This document shows, piece after piece, positions 1 through 9,051 of a stretch of DNA of 64,000 bases (its first letter is position 1; each line of letters starts with the position of its first letter). The stretch is taken from NCBI GenBank assembly GCA_023394875.1, contig JAEXAB010000001.1:248001-312000 (forward strand), read 5' to 3'. Origin of the DNA: Bacillota bacterium (GTDB lineage Bacteria; Bacillota; Clostridia; Christensenellales; DTU072). The notes beneath the pieces were generated by a model. That model saw nothing but the letters and a program-made list of their open reading frames with translations, was not told the origin of the DNA and searched no databases. The translations under genes and the position numbers were made by a program.

Positions 1-573
1 GTAATGTGACAACGAAGAATATTGACCGAAAACGCCCATTAGGTCAAAGCCCGCGTTGCAAAAAGCCGATATAGAATGGAATATGGCGTAATACAAACCT
101 CTGCCAAAGCCCATCTTCGGAATAAATTCTATGGATAGTAAAATAGCACCCAACGTTTCGAAAAGAAAGGTGCCGATAAGAATTTTTTTAATAAGCTTTA
201 CAACTCCGGCAAAACGCATAGTGCCTGCCGATTTTACCAGTATCGTTCTTTCGTATATTCCGATTTGTCTTCTGGTTATTATGGCGAACAAACTTATTAT
301 GGTCATAAAACCAATTCCGCCAATTTGTGTAAGCACGATTATTACAATCTGACCGAAAATAGACCAATGAGTGTAGGTGTCAAAAACCACAAGCCCGGTT
401 ACGCAGGTAGCAGACGTAGATGTAAATAAGGCGTCGATGTACGACGTCCATATCCGTTGTTTGGATGCAATGGGGGTGGACAGCAAAAAACTGCCCAATA
501 GTATTACCACCGCATATCCTAGGGCAATTATTTGCCAGCCGCTGGGCTTTATTTTCTTAATTTTTTCCAACAT
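1..573 (-). CDS. TrkH/KtrB-family potassium uptake membrane subunit, partial (3' end outside window)
   Basis: Translating the minus strand from the ATG at 573 gives 191 residues that run off the left edge. This is the membrane, ion-conducting subunit of a Trk/Ktr potassium uptake system. Visible marks are the first selectivity-filter-like segment TSATCVTGL (about residues 53-61), QIGGIGFMT just after it, and FHSISAFCNAGFDL (about 163-176), all typical of TrkH/KtrB, with several hydrophobic helices between them. An in-frame stop lies four codons upstream of the ATG, so this start is firm. There is no Shine-Dalgarno site, and the promoter at 585-613 implies a leader of only about 5 bases. The partner NAD-binding subunit (TrkA/KtrA) is not in the window. 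TrkH and KtrB cannot be told apart from this part alone. Confidence 0.9.
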   Translation of the reverse strand, partial: MLEKIKKIKPSGWQIIALGYAVVILLGSFLLSTPIASKQRIWTSYIDALFTSTSATCVTGLVVFDTYTHWSIFGQIVIIVLTQIGGIGFMTIISLFAIITRRQIGIYERTILVKSAGTMRFAGVVKLIKKILIGTFLFETLGAILLSIEFIPKMGFGRGLYYAIFHSISAFCNAGFDLMGVFGQYSSLSHY

Positions 574-584
574 ATGTACTAATT

Positions 585-613
585 ATTATAAATCAAATAC
601 AAATAATATGCAA
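585..613 (-). promoter_or_regulatory. Sigma-A-type promoter of the trkH-like gene
   Basis: Read on the minus strand, TTGCAT (608-613) is followed after 17 bases by a perfect TATAAT (585-590). The -10 box ends 11 bases before the ATG of the potassium channel gene, so the transcript should start only a few bases upstream of the start codon. Confidence 0.65.
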
Positions 614-755
614 GCAATATCGATTCGCTGCGATACCGCCATGCTTTCTTTGTCTTCCAAATGAAGATTATTTGCATATTTTTTAATTTATACAATATAT
701 TATGCATATAGTCAATATTTTATACAAATCTAATGAATATTTATGCAAAAATTGC

Positions 756-784
756 TTGACGGACAAAATTGCAGGTGTTATTAT
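756..784 (+). promoter_or_regulatory. Promoter of the arginine genes
   Basis: TTGACG (756-761), a 17-base spacer and TATTAT (779-784) form a good vegetative promoter. Transcription should start near 791, which leaves a leader of about 26 bases before argG. It also rules out the upstream in-frame TTG at 769 as the start of argG. No riboswitch-sized leader is present. Confidence 0.7.
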
Positions 785-816
785 TAAGACATTATCCATT
801 TCGGGAGGCAACAACA

Positions 817-2043
817 ATGAAAAAAGGTATCAAAAAAATCGTACTTGCTTATTCGGGAGGACTTGACACCTCTATTATTATACCTTGGCTAAAAGAAAAC
901 TACGACAATCCGGAAATCATCGCGGTAAGCGGCGACGTCGGACAAGGAACGGAGCTTGATGGCTTGGAAGAAAAAGCCATTAAGACCGGGGCAAGCAAAC
1001 TATACGTTCTTGACCTGAAAGAAGAATTTATCAACGATTACGTTTATCCTACCCTAAAGGCGGGTGCGAAATACGAAAACGAATATTTATTAGGCACGGC
1101 TTTTGCCCGTCCTATAATTGCCAAAGGCATAGTGGATATTGCCTTAAAAGAAGGCGCCGACGCTATTTGCCACGGCTGTACCGGCAAAGGTAACGACCAG
1201 GTACGTTTTGAACTTACCATAAAGGCGTTTGCTCCGCATATGAAAATTATCGCTCCTTGGAGAGAATGGACAATCAAATCGCGCGAAGAAGAAATTGCTT
1301 ACGCAGAAGCGCATAACGTTCCCTTAAAAATAAACAGAGAAACAAACTATTCCAAGGATAAGAACTTATGGCACCTTTCACACGAAGGTTTGGACCTGGA
1401 AGACCCCGCAAACGAACCTAACTATGACAAAGAAGGCTTTTTGGAAATGGGCGTATCTCCTTTCAAGGCTCCCGATGAATCAACTTACGTTACAATCGGC
1501 TTTGAAAAGGGCGTTCCCGTAACCTTAAACGGCAAAAAGTTAAGCGGTGTGGAAATGGTAGCTAACCTTAACGAAATCGGCGGAAAGAACGGAATCGGCT
1601 TAGCTGACATAGTGGAAAACCGCCTTGTCGGTATGAAGTCGCGCGGCGTTTACGAAACTCCCGGCGGAGCAATTCTTTATAAAGCGCACGAAATTTTGGA
1701 GACAATTTGTCTTGACCGTGACACGCAGCACTATAAACAGGTTGTAGCTCATCAATTTTCCGAACTTGTTTATTTCGGAAAGTGGTTTACACCTTTGCGC
1801 GAAGCTTTGTCGGCATTCGTTGACAAAACTCAAGAGACAGTAACCGGAACAGTTACTCTAAAACTTTACAAGGGCAACATAATAAACGCCGGCGTTACTT
1901 CTCCTTACTCACTATATAATGAAGAAATAGCCACTTTCGATGAGGACCACGTATACAACCAAAGTGACAGCGAAGGCTTTATCAATCTGTTCGGTCTACC
2001 CTTAAAGGTAAGGGCTCTAATGGAGCAGAACTTAAAAAAATAA
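817..2043 (+). CDS. argG: Argininosuccinate synthase
   Basis: ArgG joins citrulline and aspartate using ATP to make argininosuccinate, the second-last step of arginine synthesis, in the cytoplasm. The N-terminal AYSGGLDTS (residues 11-19) is the PP-loop that binds ATP, and the 408-residue length is normal for the family. I chose the ATG at 817 because GGGAGG (803-808) sits at the right distance and because an upstream TTG at 769 lies inside the promoter. It is the first gene of an argG-argH-argB-like-argF run with very short gaps, so it is probably co-transcribed with them from the promoter at 756-784. Nothing looks damaged. Confidence 0.97.
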   Translation: MKKGIKKIVLAYSGGLDTSIIIPWLKENYDNPEIIAVSGDVGQGTELDGLEEKAIKTGASKLYVLDLKEEFINDYVYPTLKAGAKYENEYLLGTAFARPIIAKGIVDIALKEGADAICHGCTGKGNDQVRFELTIKAFAPHMKIIAPWREWTIKSREEEIAYAEAHNVPLKINRETNYSKDKNLWHLSHEGLDLEDPANEPNYDKEGFLEMGVSPFKAPDESTYVTIGFEKGVPVTLNGKKLSGVEMVANLNEIGGKNGIGLADIVENRLVGMKSRGVYETPGGAILYKAHEILETICLDRDTQHYKQVVAHQFSELVYFGKWFTPLREALSAFVDKTQETVTGTVTLKLYKGNIINAGVTSPYSLYNEEIATFDEDHVYNQSDSEGFINLFGLPLKVRALMEQNLKK

Positions 2044-2054
2044 CGGAGAATATT

Positions 2055-3446
2055 ATGGAAAATCAATGGGCGGCACGTTTTAGCAAAACTTTAAGTAAGG
2101 ATACGAATGACTTCAACTCTTCCATAGAAGTGGACGGAGTAATGTTCCGCGAGGATATAGAAGGCAGTATCGCGCACGCAAAAATGCTGGGCCTGCAGGG
2201 AATAATTACTTTGGAAGACAGCGAAAAAATCGTGGAAGGTCTTGTGGGCGTTCTAAAAGATATCGATTCGGGGGTACTTACTATTGATTCTAACGCCGAA
2301 GATATACATATGTTTGTAGAAAGCGTTCTTACCGAAAGACTGGGAGAGGCAGGCAAAAGACTACACACAGCCCGCAGCAGAAACGACCAGGTGGCTTTGG
2401 ACGTAAGGCTTTTTTCCCGCAAAAAAATAAAGGAAATCATTAAAGAATTAAAGAGCTTGTTGGAAACCTTAGTAAAATTATCTTCCGAACACGTTTCTTC
2501 TATTATGCCTTGCTATACCCACCTTCAAAGGGCGCAACCGTCCACTTTGGGACACTACTTTATGGCGTACGCCAATATGTTCCTTCGGGATATAGAAAGG
2601 CTCAAAGACTGTATGAAAAGACTAAACGTTTCCCCCTTGGGAAGCTGCGCATTAGCGGGTACTACTTATCCTATAGACAGGTTTGCGGTAGCTAAGTATC
2701 TCAATATGGGCGGAGTAACGGCAAACAGCATGGACGGAGTGTCGGACAGGGATTTTGCCATAGAAGCCGCTAACTCTATTGCCATTATTATGATGCACCT
2801 CTCACGGTTCAGCGAAGAAATAATCCTTTGGTGCTCTACCGAATTTAAGTTTGTGGACCTTGACGACGCATATTCAACCGGAAGTAGCATTATGCCCCAA
2901 AAGAAGAATCCCGATATTGCCGAACTTGTCAGGGGCAAAACAGGCAGGGCCTACGGCAACCTTATTGCCCTACTTACCGTTATGAAGGGTTTGCCTTTGG
3001 CTTACAACAAGGATATGCAGGAAGATAAAGTCAGCTTGTTTGATAGTTTCAACACCGTACTACAATGCCTACCTATTTTTAACAAAATGCTGTCAACGGC
3101 AAAATTTAATACAGTCGTTATGGAAAAAGCCGCCGAAAAAGGGTTTATGAACGCCACCGACTGCGCCGATTATCTTACAAAAAAAGGTATGCCTTTTCGT
3201 TCGGCTTACAAAATAGCGGGCAAACTTGTAGCCTATTGTATAGAAAATGACAAGACTTTGAACGAACTAACCCTTGAAGAACTTAACGGCTTTTCCGAAG
3301 TGTTCGAAAACGACGTGTTTTCGGCTATTTCTCTAAAAAGCTGTGTACACAATCGCAAGTCCTTTGGGTCTGTATCCGAAGAATGCGTAAACGAACAAAT
3401 AGCTTTAATAAAAGAGTATCTAAGTATTGGAGGAGAAAATGACTAA
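2055..3446 (+). CDS. argH: Argininosuccinate lyase
   Basis: ArgH splits argininosuccinate into arginine and fumarate. The 463-residue protein belongs to the fumarase/aspartase superfamily. The signature loop GSSIMPQKKNPD (residues 276-287) carries the catalytic serine, and the TH pair at 155-156 is the usual general acid/base. It starts 11 bases after argG behind an AACGGAGAA ribosome site. Its last 8 bases overlap the next gene, the argB-like reading frame, which suggests coupled translation. Length and motifs are normal, so it should be active. Confidence 0.97.
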   Translation: MENQWAARFSKTLSKDTNDFNSSIEVDGVMFREDIEGSIAHAKMLGLQGIITLEDSEKIVEGLVGVLKDIDSGVLTIDSNAEDIHMFVESVLTERLGEAGKRLHTARSRNDQVALDVRLFSRKKIKEIIKELKSLLETLVKLSSEHVSSIMPCYTHLQRAQPSTLGHYFMAYANMFLRDIERLKDCMKRLNVSPLGSCALAGTTYPIDRFAVAKYLNMGGVTANSMDGVSDRDFAIEAANSIAIIMMHLSRFSEEIILWCSTEFKFVDLDDAYSTGSSIMPQKKNPDIAELVRGKTGRAYGNLIALLTVMKGLPLAYNKDMQEDKVSLFDSFNTVLQCLPIFNKMLSTAKFNTVVMEKAAEKGFMNATDCADYLTKKGMPFRSAYKIAGKLVAYCIENDKTLNELTLEELNGFSEVFENDVFSAISLKSCVHNRKSFGSVSEECVNEQIALIKEYLSIGGEND

Positions 3447-4182
3447 ATTTCCCGTTTCCGAAAAAGCCGAAATTCTCTCTCAGGCATTGCCTTATATACA
3501 AAAATATAACGGAAAAATAATTGTAATAAGCTATCAACAAAGTGCGGTAAACAACCCTTTGGTAAAGGAAGCACTAATGCGCGATATAGTTTTGCTTAGT
3601 CAAATCGGCGTCAAAATGGTAATAGTTCACGGCAACGAAAGTGAGGAAAATTTAAGCGATATAGTAACAGCTAATAAAGAAATCGTTAACAGTCTGGAAA
3701 CCTTCGGGGCAAACGCAATAGGAATCAGCGCCGTTGACGGTAAAATGATAGAACTTAACGCCGCAAACGAAATAGAAAAGGTTAATACAAAGATAATAAA
3801 TGATCTTATCGCCGCTAATTTCGTTACCGTTATTTACTCTACCGCCTGCAAACAAGACGGCAATTTAATAGGACTAAATTTCGATGCGGTTGCTTCCCGA
3901 ATAGCCGGAGAACTGCACGCGACAAGTCTAATTGCCCTAACTTCGGTCAGAGGAATTTTCCATGAAAATGAACTTATGCCCTATTTTAACGTAAGCGAAA
4001 CGCCCAGACTTATTAAAGAAGGTATGATTACGGGCAATATGATTAGTAAAGTTAACTGCTACGTGGACGCAATAAGGCGCGGGGTTAATAAAGCCTTTAT
4101 AATAGACGGCGGTATGCCGCACAGTATTTTGATAGAAACCCTCTCCGATGAGGGCATAGGCACAATGATATATCAGGGGTAA
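3439..4182 (+). CDS. argB: Degenerate acetylglutamate kinase-like protein (amino-acid kinase fold)
   Basis: This 247-residue protein resembles N-acetylglutamate kinase over its whole length. It has the VIVHG strand, an NxDxVA-like NFDAVA (147-152), the GxMIxKV-like GNMISKV (199-205, keeping the lysine) and a C-terminal DEGIGTMI. Key parts are missing. The N-terminal K-x-G-G phosphate-binding loop reads ISYQQ (30-34), the HGGGP loop reads HGNES (64-68), and the segment that normally follows it, with the substrate-binding GLRVTD motif, is deleted. Catalysis of the normal reaction is therefore doubtful. I chose the ATG at 3439 (GGAGG at 3429) over an upstream TTG. The frame is intact and in operon with argH and argF, so it looks maintained, not freshly broken. 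It could be a regulatory pseudokinase or act on another substrate. Confidence 0.75.
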   Translation: MTKFPVSEKAEILSQALPYIQKYNGKIIVISYQQSAVNNPLVKEALMRDIVLLSQIGVKMVIVHGNESEENLSDIVTANKEIVNSLETFGANAIGISAVDGKMIELNAANEIEKVNTKIINDLIAANFVTVIYSTACKQDGNLIGLNFDAVASRIAGELHATSLIALTSVRGIFHENELMPYFNVSETPRLIKEGMITGNMISKVNCYVDAIRRGVNKAFIIDGGMPHSILIETLSDEGIGTMIYQG

Positions 4183-4185
4183 ATT

Positions 4186-5109
4186 ATGAAACATTTATTG
4201 AAACTTTCCGATCTAACTTCTCAGGAAATACTAAATATCCTTAACCTGGCCGACCAATTGAAGTTTGAAAACAAACACGGCATAGAACATAGGATACTTA
4301 GCGGAAAAACCTTGGCTATGATTTTTAGCAAGGCTTCCACCCGTACCAGAGTAAGTTTTGAAGTAGGCATGAACCAATTAGGGGGGCAGGCGTTGTTTCT
4401 TAGCACCGCCGACATACAACTTGGCAGAGGGGAGCCGATAAGAGATACCGTTAGGGTACTTAGCCGCTACGTTGATTGCATTATGATAAGGACATATAAA
4501 CAAAGCGACGTAGAAGACTTAGCCGAATACGGCACTATACCCATAATAAACGGACTTACCGATTATTGCCACCCCTGCCAGGTTCTTGCCGACCTTATGA
4601 CGATTAGAGAATATAAACACAGCTTCAAGGGCTTAAAAGTCTGTTTTATCGGAGACGGCAACAATATGGCAAACTCTTTAATAGTGGGTTGTATCAAACT
4701 AAATATGGACGTTACTATAGCTTGTCCGAAAGATTATACCCCCGACCCTAAGACCGTGGAATGGGGATATGCTCAAGGTAAGCTAACAGTTACCGACGAT
4801 ATAATAAGCGCGGTTACTGACAGCGACGTAGTTTATACCGACGTTTGGGCAAGTATGGGACAGGAAGAAGAAGCGGAAATAAGAAAGAAAGCATTTGCTA
4901 ACTATCAGATAAACGACGAAATTATGAAGTACGCCCAAAAAGACGCCATTGTACTCCATTGTCTGCCCGCGCACAGAGGGGAAGAAATCACCGCTTCCAT
5001 TATGGAAAAGCATGCCGCGGAAATTTTTGACGAAGCCGAAAACCGTCTCCACGCCCAGAAAGCGGTAATGGTTTTATTGATGAAACCCGATTACAAAGAA
5101 GGCCGCTAA
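4186..5109 (+). CDS. argF: Ornithine carbamoyltransferase
   Basis: ArgF makes citrulline from ornithine and carbamoyl phosphate. The 307-residue protein has the carbamoyl-phosphate motif STRTR (51-55), HPCQ (129-132) with the following LAD, and the HCLP segment near residue 268 that distinguishes ornithine from aspartate transcarbamoylases. It starts 3 bases after the argB-like gene. Carbamoyl phosphate can come from CarAB encoded at 21047-25310. The genes making ornithine (argC, argJ, argD) are not in this window, so this cluster covers only ornithine to arginine. Confidence 0.95.
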   Translation: MKHLLKLSDLTSQEILNILNLADQLKFENKHGIEHRILSGKTLAMIFSKASTRTRVSFEVGMNQLGGQALFLSTADIQLGRGEPIRDTVRVLSRYVDCIMIRTYKQSDVEDLAEYGTIPIINGLTDYCHPCQVLADLMTIREYKHSFKGLKVCFIGDGNNMANSLIVGCIKLNMDVTIACPKDYTPDPKTVEWGYAQGKLTVTDDIISAVTDSDVVYTDVWASMGQEEEAEIRKKAFANYQINDEIMKYAQKDAIVLHCLPAHRGEEITASIMEKHAAEIFDEAENRLHAQKAVMVLLMKPDYKEGR

Positions 5110-5148
5110 AATATTTTTTTTGAGTTTACAAATAGCCGCTATTTTTGT

Positions 5149-5177
5149 TTGCTTTCGATTTTTGTATTTGCTACAAT
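5149..5177 (+). promoter_or_regulatory. Probable promoter of the purine operon, upstream of a long leader
   Basis: TTGCTT (5149-5154), 17 bases and TACAAT (5172-5177) make a plausible promoter. Transcription would start near 5184, giving purE a leader of about 150 bases that contains the hairpin at 5270-5298. The -35 box is weak. Confidence 0.45.
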
Positions 5178-5269
5178 TGATTTATCAAGTGACTTACAGG
5201 GTGGAAAAAGAAAAATGCGCATAGGCGGTAAATCTAACGGAATAACGCGAATTTAACAAAATATTGACC

Positions 5270-5298
5270 AAAAAACACAGTTTTTTGCTGTGTTTTTT
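5270..5298 (+). terminator. Intrinsic terminator-like hairpin in the purE leader
   Basis: A perfect 11-base inverted repeat (5270-5280 with 5288-5298, 7-base loop) is followed by a T-rich tract. Its stem is AT-rich at the base. It lies after the candidate promoter at 5149-5177 and 33 bases before purE. It may therefore be an attenuator of the purine operon and not just the end of the arginine transcript. The region before it (5184-5269) does not match a purine, ZTP or PRPP riboswitch consensus that I can recognise. Confidence 0.6.
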
Positions 5299-5331
5299 TA
5301 ATTTTAATTTTTATATAAGGAGAGGACAGGT

Positions 5332-5823
5332 ATGAAAAAAGTTGCAATCGTAATGGGAAGCAAAAGCGATGCCGAAATTCTCAAAAAAACTCACCAGACG
5401 CTAAAGGAATTCGGCGTTTATTGTGAGGTAAGAGTACTCTCGGCGCATAGAACGCCCGAAGAAGCCGCAGACTTTGCAAGGAATGCCGCTAATTTAGATT
5501 TCGGGGTTATTATTTGCGCGGCAGGCAAAGCGGCGCACTTAGCCGGAGTAATCGCAGGACACACAATTTTGCCGGTAATCGGTCTACCAATAATTTCTTC
5601 AACTTTAGACGGTCTTGACAGCCTACTGTCTACCGTACAAATGCCCGGGGGCGTGCCTGTTGCCACCGTTGCAATTAACGGCGCCGAAAACGCCGCCCTT
5701 CTTGCCATACAAATTCTTGCACTAAATGATAAAACCCTACAAGAAAAGTTATATCAATTCAAACAAAAAATAAAGAACACCACACTGGAAGCAGACTCAA
5801 ACATCATGGATTATTTCAAATAA
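5332..5823 (+). CDS. purE: 5-(carboxyamino)imidazole ribonucleotide mutase (class I PurE)
   Basis: PurE moves the carboxyl group of N5-CAIR to form CAIR in purine synthesis. The 163-residue protein has MGSKSDAE near the start, LSAHRTPE, and the VQMPGG segment of class I enzymes. The usual glycine-rich GGAAHLPG loop reads GKAAHLAG, with a lysine in place of a glycine, which is uncommon. The partner PurK is not encoded here. The gene starts the purine operon behind a strong AAGGAGAGG ribosome site and is preceded by a leader with a terminator-like hairpin. Function is secure at family level. Confidence 0.93.
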   Translation: MKKVAIVMGSKSDAEILKKTHQTLKEFGVYCEVRVLSAHRTPEEAADFARNAANLDFGVIICAAGKAAHLAGVIAGHTILPVIGLPIISSTLDGLDSLLSTVQMPGGVPVATVAINGAENAALLAIQILALNDKTLQEKLYQFKQKIKNTTLEADSNIMDYFK

Positions 5824-5834
5824 GGAGAAAAAAT

Positions 5835-6560
5835 ATGACGAACATACAAAAAACCACTCAACTCTACGAAGGAAAAGCAAAGAAAGTTTTCTTGACGACA
5901 GATAAGGACGTCGTTTTGGTAAGCTATAAAGATGACGCTACCGCTTTTAACGGACTGAAAAAAGGTCAGATAGCAGGAAAAGGCATTGTAAATAACAAGT
6001 GCAGCAATCAGATGTTCCGGTACTTAGAATCAAAAGGTATCCCCACCCATTACGTGGAAGAAATTTCCGATACCGAAACTTTGGTAAAGAAAGTTCAAAT
6101 CGTACCCTTGGAAGTAATAGTAAGGAACATTGCCGCAGGATCTTTGAGCAAGCGTCTAGGTATCCCCGAAGGCACGAAAATGGCATCTACCGTTTTGGAG
6201 TTTTCTTACAAAAACGACGAATTGGGCGACCCTATGATTAACGATTATCACGCCTTGGCTATGAACCTTTGCACCGAAGAAGAAATTGCTACTATTAAGG
6301 AACTTGCGCTGAAAATTAACGACATTATGCGCGCGTATTTTAAGGAGATTAATATAGACCTTATTGATTTTAAGTTGGAGTTCGGAAGATATAAAGGTCA
6401 GATAATATTAGCTGACGAAATATCCCCCGATACCTGCAGATTTTGGGATACAAGAACACAAGAAAAGCTTGACAAGGACCGCTTCCGCAGAGATATGGGA
6501 GGCGTGGAAGACGCTTATCAGGAAGTAATGAAAAGACTTATGGGAGTTAAGAGTTTCTAA
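5835..6560 (+). CDS. purC: Phosphoribosylaminoimidazole-succinocarboxamide synthase
   Basis: PurC couples CAIR to aspartate with ATP to form SAICAR. The 241-residue length is typical. YEGKAKKVF near the N-terminus, the [11 protein letters not shown] stretch and [12 protein letters not shown] are family signatures. It follows purE by 11 bases with its own GGAG site and precedes purF by 18 bases, all in one operon. PurB, which acts on its product, is not in the window. Confidence 0.96.
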   Translation: MTNIQKTTQLYEGKAKKVFLTTDKDVVLVSYKDDATAFNGLKKGQIAGKGIVNNKCSNQMFRYLESKGIPTHYVEEISDTETLVKKVQIVPLEVIVRNIAAGSLSKRLGIPEGTKMASTVLEFSYKNDELGDPMINDYHALAMNLCTEEEIATIKELALKINDIMRAYFKEINIDLIDFKLEFGRYKGQIILADEISPDTCRFWDTRTQEKLDKDRFRRDMGGVEDAYQEVMKRLMGVKSF

Positions 6561-6578
6561 AGTTAATAAGGGAGGAAT

Positions 6579-8003
6579 ATGAAAAGTCTTTTAATACCCG
6601 AAAAGGAATTGGGCGTGCACGAAGAGTGCGGCATTATCGGTATTATTTCCACAAAAAAGAAGGATTTAGTCAGAGACGTATATTTGGGGCTGTTTGCTCT
6701 CCAACACAGAGGACAGGAGAGCGCGGGAATAGCCGCCGCTTATAGCGAAAATCAAGTGGCTTACTACAAAAATATGGGTTTGGTGAGCGAAGTTTTTGAC
6801 GACGAATGTTTAAGCAAGCTACCCGAAACCAACGTAGCTATTGGTCACGTGCGTTATTCTACCACAGGGTCAAGCAACGTAGTCAACGCCCAACCCGTAG
6901 TTTTTTACGGCAGATACGGCAGAATGGCGGTAGCCCACAACGGCAATTTGGTTAACGCCGCCAAAATCAAGAACGAAATGATTCAAAGAGGACATATTTT
7001 TCAATCCTCAATCGACAGCGAAGTAGCCGCCGCTTTAATTAATGATTTATCCATTAACAGCATAGAAGAAGGCATCTTTCAGGCGTGTCAGAAGTTTGTA
7101 GGAGCCTTTGCTCAAGTAATACTTGCCGGCAACCGCCTTTTTGCGGTGCGTGACAGCAACGGACTAAAGCCCCTTATTATGGGAGAAAAAGACGGCGATA
7201 TTATTTTTGCCAGCGAATCCTGCGCTCTTGATGCATTAGATGCCAGAGTAATAAGAGACGTTAACCCCGGCGAAATCGTTTCGGTAGGCACAGACGGACA
7301 AATCTTTTCCAAAAGTTTTGCCAAAGCCGATAAGAAGCCATGTATTTTCGAATACGTTTATTTGGCGCGGTCGGACTCCGTCCTTGACGATATCAGCGTT
7401 TACAACAGCCGCTACGAATGCGGTAAGATGATGGCAAAGCTATTCCCTATAGATGCCGACATTGTTTCGGGCGTTCCCGATTCGGCATTAGTTAGCGCAA
7501 GGGGATATTCCGAAGTGTCAAAACTTCCTTACGTAGACGCTTTAAGTAAAAACCGATACATAGGCAGAACTTTTATTCAGCCAGTGCAGTCTCAGCGGGA
7601 AAGCAGCGTAAAAATAAAACTTAATGCCTTTAGAAACAACATAAAAGGAAAACGGCTAATTTTAATAGACGACAGTATTGTAAGGGGCACAACCAGTAAA
7701 AAAATAATATCCTTACTAAGAAGAAACGGAGCTACCGAAGTTCACATGTTAATTGCCAGCCCCATTGTAAAATGCCCCTGCTATTTTGGCGTGGATATGG
7801 ACACAAAAGAACAACTAATCGGAGCGTATAGGAACGAAGAGGAAATCTGCCGCCTGATTGGCGCTGACAGCTTACATTATATCCCCTTGGATATGCTTAT
7901 CAAGGCATGCGGCGGGGGTAAATTCTGCACGGGATGCTTCGACGGCAATTACGCGGTAAGCGGCGAAGGCTATTCTTGCGGAAAACATATTTTCGAACAA
8001 TAA
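6579..8003 (+). CDS. purF: Amidophosphoribosyltransferase (iron-sulfur type)
   Basis: PurF starts purine synthesis by making phosphoribosylamine from PRPP and glutamine. In this 474-residue protein, residues 1-16 look like the cleaved propeptide, leaving Cys17 (in EECGII) as the N-terminal glutaminase nucleophile. The PRPP motif [12 protein letters not shown] is present. Cysteines in [12 protein letters not shown] and FCTGCFDG at the C-terminal end match the [4Fe-4S] ligands of the oxygen-sensitive Bacillus-type enzyme, which fits an anaerobe. It sits third in the purine operon with a strong GGGAGGAA ribosome site. Confidence 0.96.
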   Translation: MKSLLIPEKELGVHEECGIIGIISTKKKDLVRDVYLGLFALQHRGQESAGIAAAYSENQVAYYKNMGLVSEVFDDECLSKLPETNVAIGHVRYSTTGSSNVVNAQPVVFYGRYGRMAVAHNGNLVNAAKIKNEMIQRGHIFQSSIDSEVAAALINDLSINSIEEGIFQACQKFVGAFAQVILAGNRLFAVRDSNGLKPLIMGEKDGDIIFASESCALDALDARVIRDVNPGEIVSVGTDGQIFSKSFAKADKKPCIFEYVYLARSDSVLDDISVYNSRYECGKMMAKLFPIDADIVSGVPDSALVSARGYSEVSKLPYVDALSKNRYIGRTFIQPVQSQRESSVKIKLNAFRNNIKGKRLILIDDSIVRGTTSKKIISLLRRNGATEVHMLIASPIVKCPCYFGVDMDTKEQLIGAYRNEEEICRLIGADSLHYIPLDMLIKACGGGKFCTGCFDGNYAVSGEGYSCGKHIFEQ

Positions 8004-8016
8004 GGGGGTTAATATT

Positions 8017-9051
8017 ATGTCAATTGATTATAAGTCTGCCGGCGTGGACGTTGAGGCAGGATACACCGCCGTAAAAATGATGAAAGAATACGTAAAAAGC
8101 ACCTACGATAAAAACGTAGTTGGTGACTTAGGAAGTTTCGGCGGTTTTTACGCTTTAGACGACAACCCAAACGGCGACGTATTGGTAGCGGGTACCGACG
8201 GCGTAGGCACCAAACTTAAATACGCTTTTACCTTAGATAAGCACGATACTATAGGTATTGACGCCGTGGCAATGTGCGTAAACGACATAGTTTGCCAAGG
8301 CGCGCGCCCTCTTATATTTTTAGATTATATCGCAATACCCAAGCTAATTCCCGAAAAAGTAGCGCAGATAGTAAAAGGCGTTGCCGAAGGCTGCAAAATA
8401 GCCGGTTGCGCTCTTATCGGGGGAGAAACTGCGGAAATGCCCGGTTTTTATTCTGACGGAGAATACGATATTGCAGGTTTTTCCTGCGGAATTGCCAAAA
8501 GGGACAAAATTATTAACGGCGACAATATAGAATTAGGCGACGTCCTTATAGGGCTAGCTTCCAGCGGCGCTCACAGCAATGGCTATTCTTTAATAAGAAA
8601 GTTATTCCCTCCCATTAAAGAAGAACTAATGGAATATAACGAAGCTTTAGGCTGCACTCTTGCCGAAGCGTTGTTAAAGCCTACCAGAATTTACGTAAAA
8701 ACCATACTGGATTTAATTAGTGTTTATAAAGTTAAGGGCATTGCCCACATAACGGGCGGCGGCTTTATAGAAAACGTACCCCGCATTATTCCCAAAGGAC
8801 TGGGCGCGGAAATTTACAAAAACAGCTATCCTCTGCCTGTCCTTTTCTCAATTATGCAACAAAAAGCCGACATATCCTATCAAAAAATGTGCAACACCTT
8901 CAATATGGGTATCGGTATGGTGCTTTGCGTGGATAGTTCTATTGCTAAAGAAGTAACAGCCTATCTAAATACCCACAACGAAAAAGCCTATATAATCGGT
9001 AAAATTATCAAGGGAGATGGCGTTAGCCTAATTGAGGATAACAATGGTTAG
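8017..9051 (+). CDS. purM: Phosphoribosylformylglycinamidine cyclo-ligase (AIR synthetase)
   Basis: PurM closes the imidazole ring, turning FGAM into AIR with ATP. The 344-residue protein contains [12 protein letters not shown] near residues 60-71, the [12 protein letters not shown] motif and [12 protein letters not shown], all standard for the family. It follows purF by 13 bases, and its last codons overlap the start of purN by 8 bases, so the two are likely translated together. No anomalies were seen. Confidence 0.96.
   Translation: MSIDYKSAGVDVEAGYTAVKMMKEYVKSTYDKNVVGDLGSFGGFYALDDNPNGDVLVAGTDGVGTKLKYAFTLDKHDTIGIDAVAMCVNDIVCQGARPLIFLDYIAIPKLIPEKVAQIVKGVAEGCKIAGCALIGGETAEMPGFYSDGEYDIAGFSCGIAKRDKIINGDNIELGDVLIGLASSGAHSNGYSLIRKLFPPIKEELMEYNEALGCTLAEALLKPTRIYVKTILDLISVYKVKGIAHITGGGFIENVPRIIPKGLGAEIYKNSYPLPVLFSIMQQKADISYQKMCNTFNMGIGMVLCVDSSIAKEVTAYLNTHNEKAYIIGKIIKGDGVSLIEDNNG

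Noticed and set aside
131..664. Two plus-strand open frames of 73 and 95 codons
   Set aside because: They are antisense to the TrkH-like gene read on the minus strand, with no ribosome site and no family resemblance.
5184..5331. Known purine, ZTP or PRPP riboswitch before purE
   Set aside because: The hallmark segments (such as the CCGCCTGGGC of ZTP or the purine-aptamer loops) are not in the leader. The hairpin alone does not identify a class.
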